Counted from the stretch's first letter, positions 36,268 to 48,526 are shown. The stretch: 64,000 nt of DNA from Phocoena phocoena (GCF_963924675.1 NC_089230.1:3039001-3103000), one strand, 5' to 3'. Program-made: numbers and translations. The notes: a model not told the origin generated them from the letters alone.

Positions 36268-36478
36268 TTTTTTTTTTTTTTTTTTTGTGGTACGCGGGCC
36301 TCTCACTGTTGTGGCCTCTCCCGTTGCAGAGCACAGGCTCCGGACGCGCAGGCACAGCGGCCATGGCTCACGGGCCCAGCCGCTCCGCGGTGTGTGGGAT
36401 CCTCCCGGACCGGGGCACGAACCCGTGTCCCCTGCATCGACAGGCGGACTCTCAACCACTGCACCACCAGGGAAGCCC
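36268..36478 (-). mobile_element. CHR-2 SINE, short form, antisense
   Basis: A T run of about 26 is followed by 'ggtacgcgggcctctcactg' and ends with the reversed CHR head. The 14-base target duplication 'tgaagttgtttttt' lies at 36254-36267 and 36479-36492. Confidence 0.95.
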
Positions 36479-36569
36479 TGAAGTTGTTTTTTAAAATAAT
36501 TATGTCCAGTGTTATTTTTAATCTGGGGGGAGAGAATTTACCAAGCTCTTCACTCTACCATATTAGAAG

Positions 36570-38110
36570 TCCTGTCCCTTTACTACTTTCCTTAAGCTGG
36601 AAGTTAGATCATTGATTCGAAACACTTCTTTCTTAATATAAGCCTTTGATGCTATAAACTTTCCTTTAAGCACTGCTTTGCCTGCATCCCACAAATTTTG
36701 ATAGACTGTTTTTTATTTTTATCCGAATCAAAATATTTTCTAATTTCTCTTTTGATTTCTTCTTTGAAACATTGCATATTTAGAAGCATGTTGTTCGATT
36801 TCCAATATTTGGGGATTTGCCGCATATATTTCTGTCATTGACTTCTAATTTAATTTTATTTTTTTCAGAGAATGTACTTTGTATGATTTCAATCCTTTTA
36901 TTATGGATACTTATTTTTTGGCCCTGAATGTGGTCTGTCTTGGCAAATGTTCCACGTTCACCTGAAATGAATGTACATTTTGCAGTTTTCTGCAGATGTC
37001 AGTTGAGACAAGTTGATGTTAGTGCTTGTTAAGACTCCCATGTCTTTATTAATCTTCTGTCTCCTTGTTTTGTCAGTTATTGAGAGAAGGAGGTTGTAAG
37101 CTCCAATGATAATTACAGATTTGTCAATTTTTCCTTTCAGTTTAATTTTACTTTAAATATTTTGAGGATATGTTATTAAGTGCAAACTAATTTAGCACTA
37201 TGTCCTCAGGATGAATTGACCCCCTTGTCATTATAAAATGTCCTTCTTTATCCTTGGTAATATTCTTGGTTCTGAAATCTACTTTGCCTACTGTTAATCT
37301 TGCCACTTCAGCATTCTTTTGATTGGTGTTCTAATAACATATGTTTTTCCAAAATTTTAGTATTAGCCTCTCAGTGTCTTTCTATATATATATCTTTGCC
37401 TTTTAATTGAACTGTTTAGACCAGATGACCGTGAACTATGACCCCTGCCCCAAACGCCACCACCTGGATTTGTAAATAAATATTGTTGGATCACAGCCAC
37501 ACCCATTCATTTGTGGAAGGTCAATGACTGATTTCTTGCTGCAAGAGCAGAGTTACGTATTTGCAGCAGAGATCATATTGCGTGCACAAGTGTCAAATGT
37601 TTACGATCTGGCCCTTGGCAGAAATCCCTGGTTTAGACCGTTTACATGTACTGTGATTGTCAATATGTTTGTCTTTAAATCTATTCTCTTGCTTTTGTGT
37701 TTGATTGTTCCACCTATTATTTGTCTATCTTCCTCTTTTCCTGTTTTCTTTTGTATTGACAGTTTTTACAATTCAATTGTATTGCCATAATTGGTTTATT
37801 AGTTGTTATTTCTTTTGTGTGTATACGGTTGTCCTGGAGTCTACTGTTTATCTTAAATCGATCAAATCTACCTTCAGGTAACATTTATACTACTTACTGT
37901 ATAATATCGTGCATATTGGAAGGAACTTATGATTGTTTACTTCCTTTTCCCAATCCTTGTCCTCTTTGCTTCTGTTCTGATACATTTTACTTCTTCATGA
38001 GTTATAAGCCCTAGAATACGTTTTTATTCTTTTTACTTTAAACAATTAATATCTTTTAAGTTAATTTTTAAAATGGGAATTATGTTTTGTTTAACTTTTT
38101 AGTCTTCTGG
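36570..38110 (-). mobile_element. old L1 ORF2 fragment, antisense
   Basis: In reverse complement the text follows L1 ORF2. On the + strand it reads 'tgcatcccacaaattttgat', 'agagaatgtactttgtatga', 'aatgatgaattgaccccctt' (near 37212), 'cattataaaatgtccttctt' and 'ctaccttcaggtaacattta'. It is diverged, and a hAT element sits inside it at 37422-37630. Confidence 0.8.
37422..37630 (-). mobile_element. hAT-Charlie non-autonomous DNA transposon
   Basis: It starts CAG and ends CCCTG, with internal 'tttgtaaataaatattgttg', 'gatcacagccacacccattc' and 'gtttacgatctggccctt'. These match the mammalian family with a 'caggggtcagcaaact' terminus. It is flanked by an 8-base target duplication, 'gtttagac', at 37414-37421 and 37631-37638, as expected for hAT elements. 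Removing it restores L1 continuity. The strand label follows the 'caggggtcagcaaact' consensus as I remember it. Confidence 0.8.
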
Positions 38111-38194
38111 GTTGAAAAGTAATCTCATCCCTTTTTCCTGCTGTGATCTTTGACAAATCTTGATGACATTTCAAATTCAAAATCCACAAATGAA

Positions 38195-38350
38195 AATTGA
38201 GTGTCTGTAATATCCAGTCGCTTTCTGGGTGTTTCCGCATGTGATGTCTCACTCAACCCTCCTATGGGGATCATACCGTTATTCATATTTTATAAATGAG
38301 GAGATGAAGGATCAAAGAATTAAGCAACTTGTAACATCAATCTCAGAAAG
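38195..38350 (-). repeat. MIR SINE
   Basis: 'gatgtctcactcaaccctcc', 'ttattcatattttataaatg', 'aggagatgaaggatcaaag' and 'aattaagcaacttgtaac' match the MIR core in reverse. Confidence 0.75.
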
Positions 38351-40305
38351 GCACGGATATTTGAAAACTTATCAGGAAGAAGAAACCTACTAATCATTAT
38401 CACTGTCAATTTTAGTGATTCTTAGAGGTAATGCTTTGAAAATCCAACCTTCAGTTGGGAAATGTGGGTTCTGAGTTTTTCCCTACTTACAAGCTAACAT
38501 GTCAGCCTGCCCAGACCATGGGTGTTGGTCAACGCGAAGGTGGTTCCTCACTCTCAGCTTTAGCTACAGCCAGTAGCTCAGACCCCCAAACCCCACTCCC
38601 ATTAGGCAAAACCCAAAGAGGACATTTTAATGTGCAGTCGCTTGTAGTCCAGGAGAAGAACCCTGACTTAGGAAACGTAAAGCGTATGTAATGGGCAAGG
38701 GTGCCGTTCGCCGGGAAGGGGACATTATCTTCTTTACACTGGATGCTAAGCACGCCTGCTCTTTGCCGGGGACGAAGATCCTAGCTTTGTTTCCCAAGGC
38801 TGTTCACACACAAACATCCTTGAAAAGCTGTCCAAAACAAACGCAGTCAGTGCCTCCCGTGCAAGACATTCAGAGACACAAAAGACCCACAGAGAACTGT
38901 CTATCAACATTCAGCTCTTAAAAAATTTAAGGGGTCTCAGGCATTAATTCTTTTTCATTATTCTAGCTTCAGGGCTATTTTCTATGTGTAAATGCTGGAT
39001 CGTTTACATCTTGTAGGCATCCATCTTACGGTCTGAATGGTTAAGGAAAGCATCCATATGGGTTGGATGTTATGTTTTATTTCTAGATTTGTTACGGTTA
39101 CTTGCTTCTATAAAACTCTGTCCTTCTGAGTTGAAATTTATTTTGAATTAGCCTTCAATAAGTTACATTCTCAAGACAAGAATGCCATGGCATTTTAGAA
39201 AGTGGACTCACAGTTGGCCTGGACCTAAACTTCAACAATGATGTGATTACATGGGACACCCAGCTGTGAGCGATAGAGGTGAGATGAAACTCTAGGCCAC
39301 TCAAGTCAGCCCAGAGCTCTTATTGTTGCACTCCCCTGCCAATCTCAGGTGTGTCAACAGAAGATAATTTGTTGCTATTTGACAGTGACAGTCACTGGGC
39401 TTATTATCTTCACCAAAGTGGGGTACAGTGTTAGTAATCATCAGATATCAGATGACTAAACACAGCTAAAGTATAAATTCTAGATTTTTCTAACCTTAAA
39501 TATACAACTTGATGTCGACATCAATGAGATTAATATGATAAGAGGTGAATCTTCGCGTTTCATCTTGTTACTCAGGCATGCTTGTATTATCTGTAAAAAA
39601 TAGACCTGCATTTTGAGTTACTATATATGAAATAATCAGCATTGAATACAACCTTAGCATTTTACTATAATTTGGAAAATGCATGAGACCAATATCCTCT
39701 TTGCTTTTCTCGGTCTTTCTCTGAGAGTGTCTGGAGAAACCACACGTAGCCTAAAATATGTTCAGTAGTTTGATACACAAATAATTCCTATCACACAAGA
39801 CTGTTCATTTTAGGTGATAACTGTATACTAAAATGTCTTAACTTTTCATTAGAAGCTCTCAGGTTTTCATCTACTATGATTTTTGTAGCTAATGGAACAG
39901 GCTAAACATAGAAGAAAATGTTTACAAGATCTATTGTTTTTCCCCTCACACGTGGAAAAATTTAGAACCAGGTCATTCATAAAACTTGACTCATATATAC
40001 CTCCATGCAGACGTCAATAAAGGCCTAACACCCACCCTTTCTCAACTTAGCCCTTGTGATTAGAGACGATCTCTGTCACGTGCTCACCGTCTGCCCTGTA
40101 GGCAATCTGACGGGTGCAGAAGTGTGTAAAGTGAAAAGGACACACACACACATCACACACACGATCTTCTTACCCCAAAGCACCCACAGTTAACACTGGA
40201 TGTGTTAGATGAATTGTTCTTTCTGGTGAAAAGCATAAGAGGGAGAAAGAGGAGGGGAACCTAATCATGTCACTTCCCGAACCAGAGCAAGGAATCCAAT
40301 CGAAT
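38351..40305. other. unique sequence without recognised genes
   Basis: About 1.95 kb. No exon, RNA gene or interspersed element is recognised. A short CA run lies near its right end. Confidence 0.4.
40140..40163. repeat. CA microsatellite
   Basis: About 11 CA units with one interruption. Confidence 0.8.
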
Positions 40306-40314
40306 GGGCTTTCT

Positions 40315-40617
40315 TTTCTTTCTTCTTTTTTTTACTTTTACTTTTATTTATTTATCTTGGCTGCGTTGCTGTGCGTGGACTTTCTCTGGAGCGGGGGCTA
40401 CTCTTCCTTGCGGTGTGGGCTTCTCATTGCGGTGGCTTCTCTTGTTGCGGAGCACGGGCTCTAGGTGTGCGGGCTCAGTAGTTGTGGCTCGCGGGCTCGG
40501 TAGTTGTGGCGCACGGGCTTAGTTGCTCTGCGACATGTGGGATCTTCCCAGACCAGGCCTTGAACCCCTGTCTGCTGCGTTGGCAGGAAGATTCCCTGTG
40601 CCATCGGGGAAGTCCTC
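40315..40617 (-). mobile_element. CHR SINE, long form, antisense
   Basis: It reads tail first ('cttttatttatttatcttgg', 'ctgcgttgctgtgcgtgg') and contains the 'gtagttgtggctcgcgggct' blocks of the long form. It ends with a mutated head ('ccatcggggaagtcc'). The short target duplication 'gggctttct' lies at 40306-40314 and 40618-40626. Divergence suggests an older copy. Confidence 0.85.
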
Positions 40618-41134
40618 GGGCTTTCTCATTGTTGGCTTGAGTAGCTGCCTCTGTCTGAGAACCGACCCAAAGGCTGCCAGGACTTTACCTGCAGGAGAGA
40701 TTGAGGAGTCTCCCCAGAGAGGTGGCCTTGGTCCTTAGTCCTTACCAGCCATAGGAGGTGTGGGAACAGGGGAGATCCTGAGAACATTGTCACTTGGATA
40801 AATGCGGCCCATTTCCCCCACCACCAGGATGTCATCTGCCAATAGGCTGGGGATGACGGAAAAACCAGAACAGATATTTCACTAAAAACTCTGCGTGACC
40901 GCTGTGGCAAAGAGCCCTGCTTTGCAAAGTTTGTGACGGAAGGAAAGCGTGTCTCCTGCCGGCTGAGGTCGCAGGCCAGGCTCTGCAGCTGTGGTTTCCA
41001 GTGTGAGCGGCCCTGAGCACCAGTGCTGGGTGGGTGGGTGCGTAGGTGAGGGGGGAAAACACCCCGAGATCCTTGAGCCCAGAGGATGCGAGGAAGGGTC
41101 CGCCGATGCTCGTTACCGCACGACAGTTAGAGCC
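40618..41134. other. unique sequence, nothing recognised
   Basis: No gene or repeat is recognised beyond the SINE duplication at its left edge. Confidence 0.4.
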
Positions 41135-41260
41135 AATGACACTTCAGTTAAAATTCAGTGTGTCCCAATCTTGGCCGCAACTGGAGTCCCTGGGAAGTTT
41201 CTGGAAATGACCTTTGTCTGGGGGGTGGATCCTGGAAATCCGTGGTGGTGGGAAGATCCC
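41135..41260 (+). mobile_element. possible MER5-type fragment
   Basis: 'ccaatcttggccgcaactgg', 'gtccctgggaagtttctgg' and 'ggggggtggatcctgg' loosely follow a MER5-class element. I cannot see termini. Confidence 0.35.
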
Positions 41261-42699
41261 TGTTGCTGACGCGCTGGGAACCAGAGCTCTGCGCGCAGTG
41301 TGGTCCCGAGACCGGCAGCAAGGAGAGCAGGAGTTGGAGGCATCCCAGCCCGCCCTCCGGGGCTCTGCCGCTGTGAAAGTCCACTGAGAGCGGCCGGAAG
41401 CTGCCCCCTCGGGAGTACGGCCCTGCGAGGTTGGGGAGCTCTCCGCCTGCTGAGGGCAGTGAGATGCTTGCTCCAGAGCCCCCTGGGCTCCGGTGGAAGC
41501 TGGCCTCCCCCTGAGAGCACACCTTGGTTTCACTCATCCCGGCCCTCTCCTCCTTTCCTCCTCCTGACAGCTGCTCTGGGAACTCAGTCGCTACTGAGAC
41601 AGGAGCCCAGCGTAAGACAAGAGGCTACACCCGGAGCTGGTGAGAGAGACAGAAGCTCCGGGCCAGCCCAGACCTGTCCGGCAGACTCCACACGTGAGCA
41701 GGATGGATGCCCAGCATGACTGGCCGGATACATCCGGTGACAAACTCACCTGCCCTGCCCACGCACCCAGTTCTCTGGGTGAGCTCTCCTTAATGGAAAC
41801 GGAAACTTTAAAGAAAAGAATAGTCTAAACAGACAGCCAGAAGCCAGTATGTGAAGGGAAAGACCATTTTATATGTTAGGTGTGGTGGGCACAGAGGCCC
41901 TGCTGTACTAGGGTTTTTGAAATTTTTAAGAACTACAGAGGGAAAAATATTGTCTGCAATTTGTGGTGGGAAAAACACAGAAAATTTGAACTAAATGTTT
42001 AACTAAATGTCCACACAATATAACATTACACCAGCTGGTCTCCTGCAATGTAGCTAAATCCATATATATTTAATGTTGGATGTGAAGTTTTCATCTGTTT
42101 GCTCTATAGTGGCTTGGGACCCCTGCAATGAAGGATGCCCGAAGGTATAAAAGGTATAAAAAAAACATAAAAAATGACTCTGAAAAGAGGAGCGCCGGGC
42201 AGCTTTCCCTGGAGGGGTGGCGGGCTGACTCAGCTCTCCCCGAACACACCCGTGGGCCGCCCTCCTCCCACTGCCTCTGGGCTCAGATTCCAGGACTTGG
42301 AGGCTGAGCGGAGGCAGGGCCAGAAAGAGGCCCCACGTGGAGGTGGGTGCTGGGCCATTCAGTGCCTCCTACTTGCCTCCTGACCTCCGGAGCCCCGTGT
42401 AAGGTGGAGAACCAGGATAAGGGTGGGGATGAGGGCCAGGGTTCTCTGTGTCTGGTTTCTGGCTTTTTCTGTCGATTTGAGCACGCTGCCCACCGACCAG
42501 CACCTACCTTCTCTTCCATTAAACAGGAATTTTAATGTAACCTGAGTTTGGGATGGTTTCTGCAGAGCTCCCACCATCCCTGCCAGCACTCCCTGGCTGG
42601 GGGAAGGACCGTTATGGCCACGGGGGAACAACTTGTCACTTGGCAAGATTTTTAGAGCTTGGCTTGGTGTCTTGAGCGTCACATTTCTTCTTTTTTAGG
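41261..42699. other. GC-variable unique sequence
   Basis: About 41.26-41.7 kb is GC-rich, with open frames in several overlapping frames on both strands. That pattern reflects composition and not coding. 42.1-42.5 kb is similar. No motif or splice layout supports a gene. Confidence 0.4.
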
Positions 42700-42950
42700 A
42701 ATCGGTTTATTAAGCGGACTTTAACTTTGTTAAAGTATAATTTGCACACACTGAAACACACCCCATTTAAGCGTGCAGTTTGATTAGTTCTGACAAATGT
42801 ATACAACAGTATAACTGCCACCATAATCTAGTTATAGAATATTTCCATTACCCCCAAAAGTTCTCTCTGCAATAAATCAGTCCTCCACTTCCAGGCAAGC
42901 CCTGATCTGCCTGCAGTAGTTGGACTTCTCCTCTCTAAAATTTCAGATAA
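42700..42950 (-). mobile_element. old L1 3' UTR fragment, antisense
   Basis: 'gttaaagtataatttgcaca', 'ccccatttaagcgtgcagtt', 'ttctgacaaatgtatacaac' and 'attacccccaaaagttctc' match the reverse of an old L1 3' UTR ('attgaggtataattgac', 'agtgtacaatttgataag'). Confidence 0.7.
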
Positions 42951-42964
42951 ACGGACAAAAGTCT

Positions 42965-43265
42965 CTATTTATCAGATAAATACGTACTGGGGATGTAATG
43001 TATTAATATAACATGATGACTGTAGATAACATTGCTGCATGTTATATAGGAGAATTGTTAAGAGAGTAGGTTCTAAGAGTTTCATCACAATGAAAAAAGC
43101 ATTTTCCCTCCTTTTTTTGTATTTATAAGAGATGATGGATATTAACTAAACTTACTTTGGTAATCAGTTCAAAATATATGTAAGTTGAGTCATTGTGTCA
43201 TACGCCTTAAACTTTTACAATGATGTGTGTCAATTATGTCTCAACAAACCTGGAAGAAAACAAAC
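42965..43265 (+). mobile_element. old L1 3' UTR fragment, sense
   Basis: 'tactggggatgtaatgtatt', 'catgatgactgtagataaca', 'gagatgatggatattaac' and 'gtcaattatgtctcaacaaa' follow the 3' end of an old L1 lineage on the + strand. Confidence 0.75.
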
Positions 43266-43289
43266 GGACAAAAGTCAATTCCAAGACCA

Positions 43290-43400
43290 TGTTGAAACAA
43301 TGATGAGAGGGGACATCTTTGCCTTATTTCTAATCTTAGTAGGAGAGCTTCAAGTTTCTCACGAATAAGTAAGATTTTAGCCGTACATTTTAAAAAATCA
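43290..43400 (-). mobile_element. L1 ORF2 fragment, antisense
   Basis: 'gagaggggacatctttgcc', 'ttatttctaatcttagtagg' and 'gtttctcacgaataagtaag' match L1 ORF2 in reverse. With the two preceding pieces it makes a cluster of three L1 fragments in alternating orientation. Confidence 0.65.
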
Positions 43401-44388
43401 ACCGTGGACTGTACTTTGTTCTTCGGAAGGTTCTTGTTTTGTTTGTTTGTTGATAATTAGCTAACCTGGAACTGAACTGAAATGTCGTTTTTGCCCTGTG
43501 CATCCGCTGATGTCTCAGATAAATTCTTTTTTAATCTGGCACTTGGAGCACTTATTATATGTGATAAGGTTAATCTATCGACTGTAACCAAAAAGTTTAT
43601 AAAAATCTAAAAATAAGCTTTTATTTTCTCTTATAACTTTTATTTTTAGAATCACTTTAATTCTTAAACTTAATTTTAAATTTACAGTTTGACATTATTA
43701 TCTAAATTAGAGAAGTAAATTTACCCCTGCAGTGTTCCTTAGGGTACCTCTTCCCAGCTCTAGGATTCTGTGGAAGACAGCTAGAAATCACTGGCCTGGC
43801 TGGACTTCACCTGTGAGTTATTTCTATAGACTAACACGCAACGTGGTCACGCATGAGTCTTTACACGACATGGCACACATCAGGATGAAATAAAAGATCC
43901 AGCCACTCATCTGGTTAATTTGTGCTCAGCACATGGGTGGTCATTCCTGCTTCCCCAGATCTCACCAACTGGAGAAGGACTGGAGGGGCAAGGGCGGAGA
44001 CGGGTTAAGCTGTTGGCGCTGAGCCTGCACCCAGAGTCACTAGGACCCAAAGACCCACAGGTCCCCCCTCTTCCTCTCTTCCCCTGGCGTGGGCTCTGCT
44101 GTGCCCAAGTCCTCCCGGGTGTCTGAGAAGCCAGCCTCACTGTCGGCGGGTCTGCCCCTTCATCGCCCCATCAGTACCCGCCCCAGGGTCAGGTATCCCT
44201 GTAGCTGCAAGCTGGTTTTTGTTGAGGTTGCTAATGCCATCAGGCTTGAAGCACTGAAACCCAGACAGTGTGAGAACTCCCGACTTAGTCCCTCTGTTTC
44301 TCTTAGTTTCGTCTTTTGAGAAACTCAGGACTAGTTCCTCATGGACTGAGTTAGTTGCCATCCAAATGGTGCAACCCCAAAGCATTAG
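43401..44388. other. unique sequence, nothing recognised
   Basis: AT-rich to about 43.7 kb, then neutral. No gene is recognised. Confidence 0.4.
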
Positions 44389-44761
44389 TTGTGTGTTGAA
44401 TCATGGCCTCTGAAAAGTTATGCTGAAGCCCTAACCCCCGTACTTGTGACTGTGACCTTATATGGAAATAGTGTCTTTGCAACCGTAATCAAGTTAAGAT
44501 GAAGTCTCTTGGGTGAGTCCCAATCCAATATGACCGGTGTCCTTATAAGAAGAGCAGAGGACGCACAGAGAGCAGGCCATGCGACCACAGAAGCAGGGAT
44601 TAGAAGCTGGAAGAGGCCAGCAAGCATCTACCCGGTCTCAGAGGGAACACGGCCCTGCCCACGCCTTGATCTCGAACTTCCAGCCTCCAGAACTGTGAGA
44701 CCATACACTTGTTTCCTCCCAAGTGTGGCCCTCTCTTACAGCAGCCCTGGGAAACTGATCA
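44389..44761 (+). mobile_element. MLT1-like solo LTR
   Basis: 'gctgaagccctaacccccgt', 'gtgaccttatatggaaatag', 'gtaatcaagttaagatgaag', 'gtgtccttataagaagagc', 'cttgatctcgaacttccagc' and 'ctccagaactgtgagacc' are the same ordered blocks as the copy at 9.2 kb, in the same orientation. Confidence 0.8.
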
Positions 44762-46009
44762 ATGCTCATTTGCTGTCATCTGTTAATGGTTCCCAACATA
44801 GACACCAAACACCTTGGCTTTCCTTCTGCACAATGATTCCCCCACCTTCCTGTCTCCACCTCTGGAAACTTCCTCAAGGTTGCAGGAAACACCTGCTGCC
44901 CCTACTTATTCAAGAGCATTAACCCTGTAATTAATCCACACGTACCCAGGCCCAATGACCAGTTCTCAGAGCAGTCGCTGTGATCCTTCCAGAAAGTCCC
45001 CCGTGTGCCCGCATAGACAGCGTTCCCACTGCTGTTACCTTACAACCTGTAAGAGCTACGCAAATATTAGTTATGGTTCATTTGTGACCATTTGTGCTCA
45101 ATTCGTATCTCCCATTACCTTTACACAATGTAATACATTAGAAAGCAAATGTAATCACACTTAATCTTAAGTGGTGAAGCCCCTCAAAAATAATTGAGAA
45201 GAATAACACGTAAGGATTGACAACACATTAAAAAGTTTTTTCCACATAGTTTTAAACACTGATATACAAAGAAAAGAGAAGCAGTACCATCAAGAGATTT
45301 ATTTCTTCTCGGGAAGAAATACTGACACAATTCCACAGAACTCAATTTGACACTCCATTTAACAAGAACATTTTCAGGCGTGAAATCTCTCTCTAATCTT
45401 ACCGTGTCAATCTTTCACACAGGAAAAAGCATTTTTAAAACACAATCCTAAAGTCCTTTAATATTTCCTTTTTTTCTCCTCCTCCTTTCAACTAATAAAA
45501 TTAAAATATACCAAGAGTACGTAGCTAAAGCCACGGTAAGGTGGAGGATTTCGTAGCCAGCGGCGCATGTGTATTACTGCAGTGGCTGGGACCTGCAGTC
45601 ACTTTGATGGCAGCGGAACAAAGCACGAGGTGCAGACGTCAGCGGAGCTACAGCCCACTTCCTAACGCGCAGATTACGTATCTTGCTCCTGTGTTCCCTC
45701 CCTCCACACACCGCGGAGTGTGATAAAAATGAAGATGTAGAGTGTGTACTGAAATATCTAAAGGATACGTATGCACTGAAAAATAAATTATAGGCCGTAC
45801 ATGTTTTCTATACAGGACTACTGTTTGCTTTTGTGAGTGTGTATGCGCAAAGGATGTGCTTACAAACGCATGCACGCACACGCTGTACAGTCCTCCAGAA
45901 GGGACAGGATGGGAGATGGCGCATTTAACATCTCGCTGTAGAACGTACATAGCACAGTCCTCATTTTGGCTTTCCCTCCCCTAAGGGCAGTGCTGCAAAC
46001 GATGTCTGT
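44762..46009. other. unique sequence, nothing recognised
   Basis: No exon or mobile element is recognised. GT/CA-rich patches around 45.83-45.89 kb are imperfect. Confidence 0.4.
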
Positions 46010-46340
46010 TTACCGTGCGTCCCCCGGGTGCCGTGGCGCAAACCGCACCAAGGCGCCCTGCTCACTCGCCCTCCATTTCTTAGTCTCCGCTACAGCGTGA
46101 GGAGGCCTTGCAGCTCCGCGCCGATTCGGCGGGTCTCTCCACCCGGTGGCCGCTTCTGCGCGGCCCCTTAGAGCAGGGTGTGTCCGAGTCTCCAGGGCTG
46201 GTATCCGAGCTGCGCACGGGACGCTCTCGGGAACCGCATGGGCGGAGCCAGCCGCTAGCAGGCACCTCCCACCCCATCCGGTCCTTGGTGAATGTCAGTG
46301 GCAGGACCCGCTCCTCCGCCCTTACCAGGCGGGTTTCCTC
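46010..46340. promoter_or_regulatory. small CpG-rich cluster
   Basis: This 330-base stretch keeps many CG dinucleotides ('ccgcgccgattcggcgggtc', 'cgagctgcgcacgggacgct') between CpG-poor flanks. That can mark an unmethylated promoter or enhancer. I see no TATA box, no clear exon and no conserved reading frame. Confidence 0.4.
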
Positions 46341-46800
46341 CCCTCAAAACAGATCCTACTCCCCTTTCTCCTCTCTGGCAACCATTTACGTCTGTATCTT
46401 CACGTATTTGCAGAATGTATCATTTCTCTCCTTTAGATGCAAAAAGTAAGCGAATAATTTTCTGGTGGCATTCGTTATGTCTGCTGCTCGAATTGTGTAT
46501 CGAAATCGTTTTGCAGTAGGACCAAATTTAACTTATTTTGTGCAGTATGCAAGCTGCCTCTTGGTATCTTCCACTGAAGTCCATCAATCCACAAGTTAAG
46601 ATAGGTTTTATATTTATTGCACCTAACCTACTTTTGCAGTGCATAGATATTATTCACATCAGAATATGGGCTTAAACACTGAAATGATGGAGGTTATATT
46701 TGAAAGTGTCCTAAGGCTACAATGTCTTCATGCCAATTTCTTCTGTTGTGCACCCCAAATTTCTGGGTACCACATTCAGTGTAAAAGATGTCATCCTGGG
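46341..46800. other. unique sequence, nothing recognised
   Basis: No recognised feature apart from the left copy of the SINE target duplication at 46783-46800. Confidence 0.4.
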
Positions 46801-47003
46801 GGGCTTCCCTGGTGGCGCAGCGGTTGAGAGTCCGCCTGCCGGTGCAGGGGACACGGGTTCGTGCCCCGGTCCGGAAAGATCCCACATGCCGCGGAGCGGC
46901 TGGGCCCGTGAGCCATGGCTGCTGAGCCTGCGCGTCCGGAGCCTGTGCTCCGCAGGGGGATAGGCCACAACTGTGAGAGGCCCGCGTACCGCCAAAAAAA
47001 AGA
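46801..47003 (+). mobile_element. CHR-2 SINE, short cetacean form
   Basis: Full head, 'gggttcgtgccccggtccgg', 'tgcgcgtccggagcctgtgc', and an A8 tail with an interrupting G. A perfect 18-base target duplication, 'aaaagatgtcatcctggg', lies at 46783-46800 and 47004-47021. One of the youngest-looking insertions in the window. Confidence 0.95.
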
Positions 47004-47021
47004 AAAAGATGTCATCCTGGG

Positions 47022-48489
47022 CATCTGTGGGTTACATCCGAATGACGCAAACGAAGCTGTAAGTACTCCTTTTTCTTTTCCTGGTGTCCTTCCTTCAGCT
47101 GCTCCTGAGGCCTCTGTAGGTGGCTCTCTCCTCAGTGTTTTTGTTTCCCTCTCTGCTGGCTGCAGTGAAACACTGTGGGGAATCAAGGAGTCGCTGTGAT
47201 CCCTCTTTCAAAACCCGCCTCCCTTAGCTGGCAATAGTTGACTTATTAACTCCTATGAAGGAAGTTCACACACATGCAGAGAGCTTGTCCGCTGTAAAAA
47301 GGCAGGGAGAAAGAGAAGGCTTGGCTGAAGCCATCCACCTGGGCACAGCAGTGACCAGAGGCAAGCAGACAAGCCTCTCCCTTGTTGCAGTCTCCGGCTG
47401 GGACCGCTGCAGTTTTAAGATGAGAAACGTCTGGAATTGGAAAGAACAGACACAACCACTCTGCTCCTGGTTGTTATTTATGGCCATTGAAGGAATTTGG
47501 AGGAATGGAGGCCACAGGTTGAGGGAAAGAGAGTTAAAATTATTATGAATTTACAACAAATTCGGCCACACTCTTTATAGCTATTTTATTCCAAGGCCGC
47601 TGTGCTCTGAATGCTCACTTGTAGTTGAAGGCAGTTTGCTCTTTGTTCTGAGCGGGTAGATGTGGCCCAGGGAAGACCCAGGAGACAGAGCGGTTCTATC
47701 AGGGAAGCTCCCGGAGACCTGCTTAAGGAGTGCCCAGATCACCTGCTTGCAGAGGCTCTTGGGTTCTTTGTGGATGACAGGCCTGAATATATGGAGATTT
47801 TCCTAAGGGTGGCTTCCAGAGGTGGAGCTCAGTTCTGCATCTGGTCCACGTCTGAAAGCCGGGATATCCCCCCTGAAGGTACCTACCCCCACTAGCTTGA
47901 TCCCTGGGCCTGCCTGTGAAGTTGCTGGGCTTCTGCCTGTGGTCAACCCTACAATGGAAATACCAAAGGGGCTCCTGGGACTATGCCCCTGGGGATTAAC
48001 CTGGCCTCCCACCTTCCAGCGCTCACAGGGGCTCCCCAACTCTCTTGTTTGCCTCCAGGCCTTGATTAGATACATCAGTGCCTATTTATCTTATTAGAAA
48101 TCTGCGTGCACCGGGCATTAGCATGCAGAAGCATGCAGGATTCCTGCCGCTCCAGACTGCTTCTGCTGCTGACGTCTTTGCTCCCTGATTTGCATTCATA
48201 GCTGGTGTTCTGTTTTGTGTCAATAACACACCCACACAAAAGAAGACGGGTAGGAGAAGCTACCGACTCTGCACCAACAGCTCCCACCGACACGACGTTT
48301 AGCAGCGGTTTGGACTAGTGGTCGGTGGGTCTGAGCCCCCCATTTGCCTGCAAATCCTGTTTTTACTCTGTTCTTGTGTGTGTGGTACACGCAGGACCCG
48401 CAGCCCTGCAAAGGCTCTTCCACTGATGGCGAGGGCCGGCTCCACCGCGGTCCCCGGCACCCCAGCCGTGCTGGGTGCAGAGCTGCGGT
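47022..48489. other. unique sequence without recognised genes
   Basis: Open frames are short or overlap on both strands. No family motif, RNA or mobile element is recognised. Confidence 0.4.
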
Positions 48490-48526
48490 CCTCACCACGC
48501 ACAGATGAAATATTTAAAGCTTTTTC

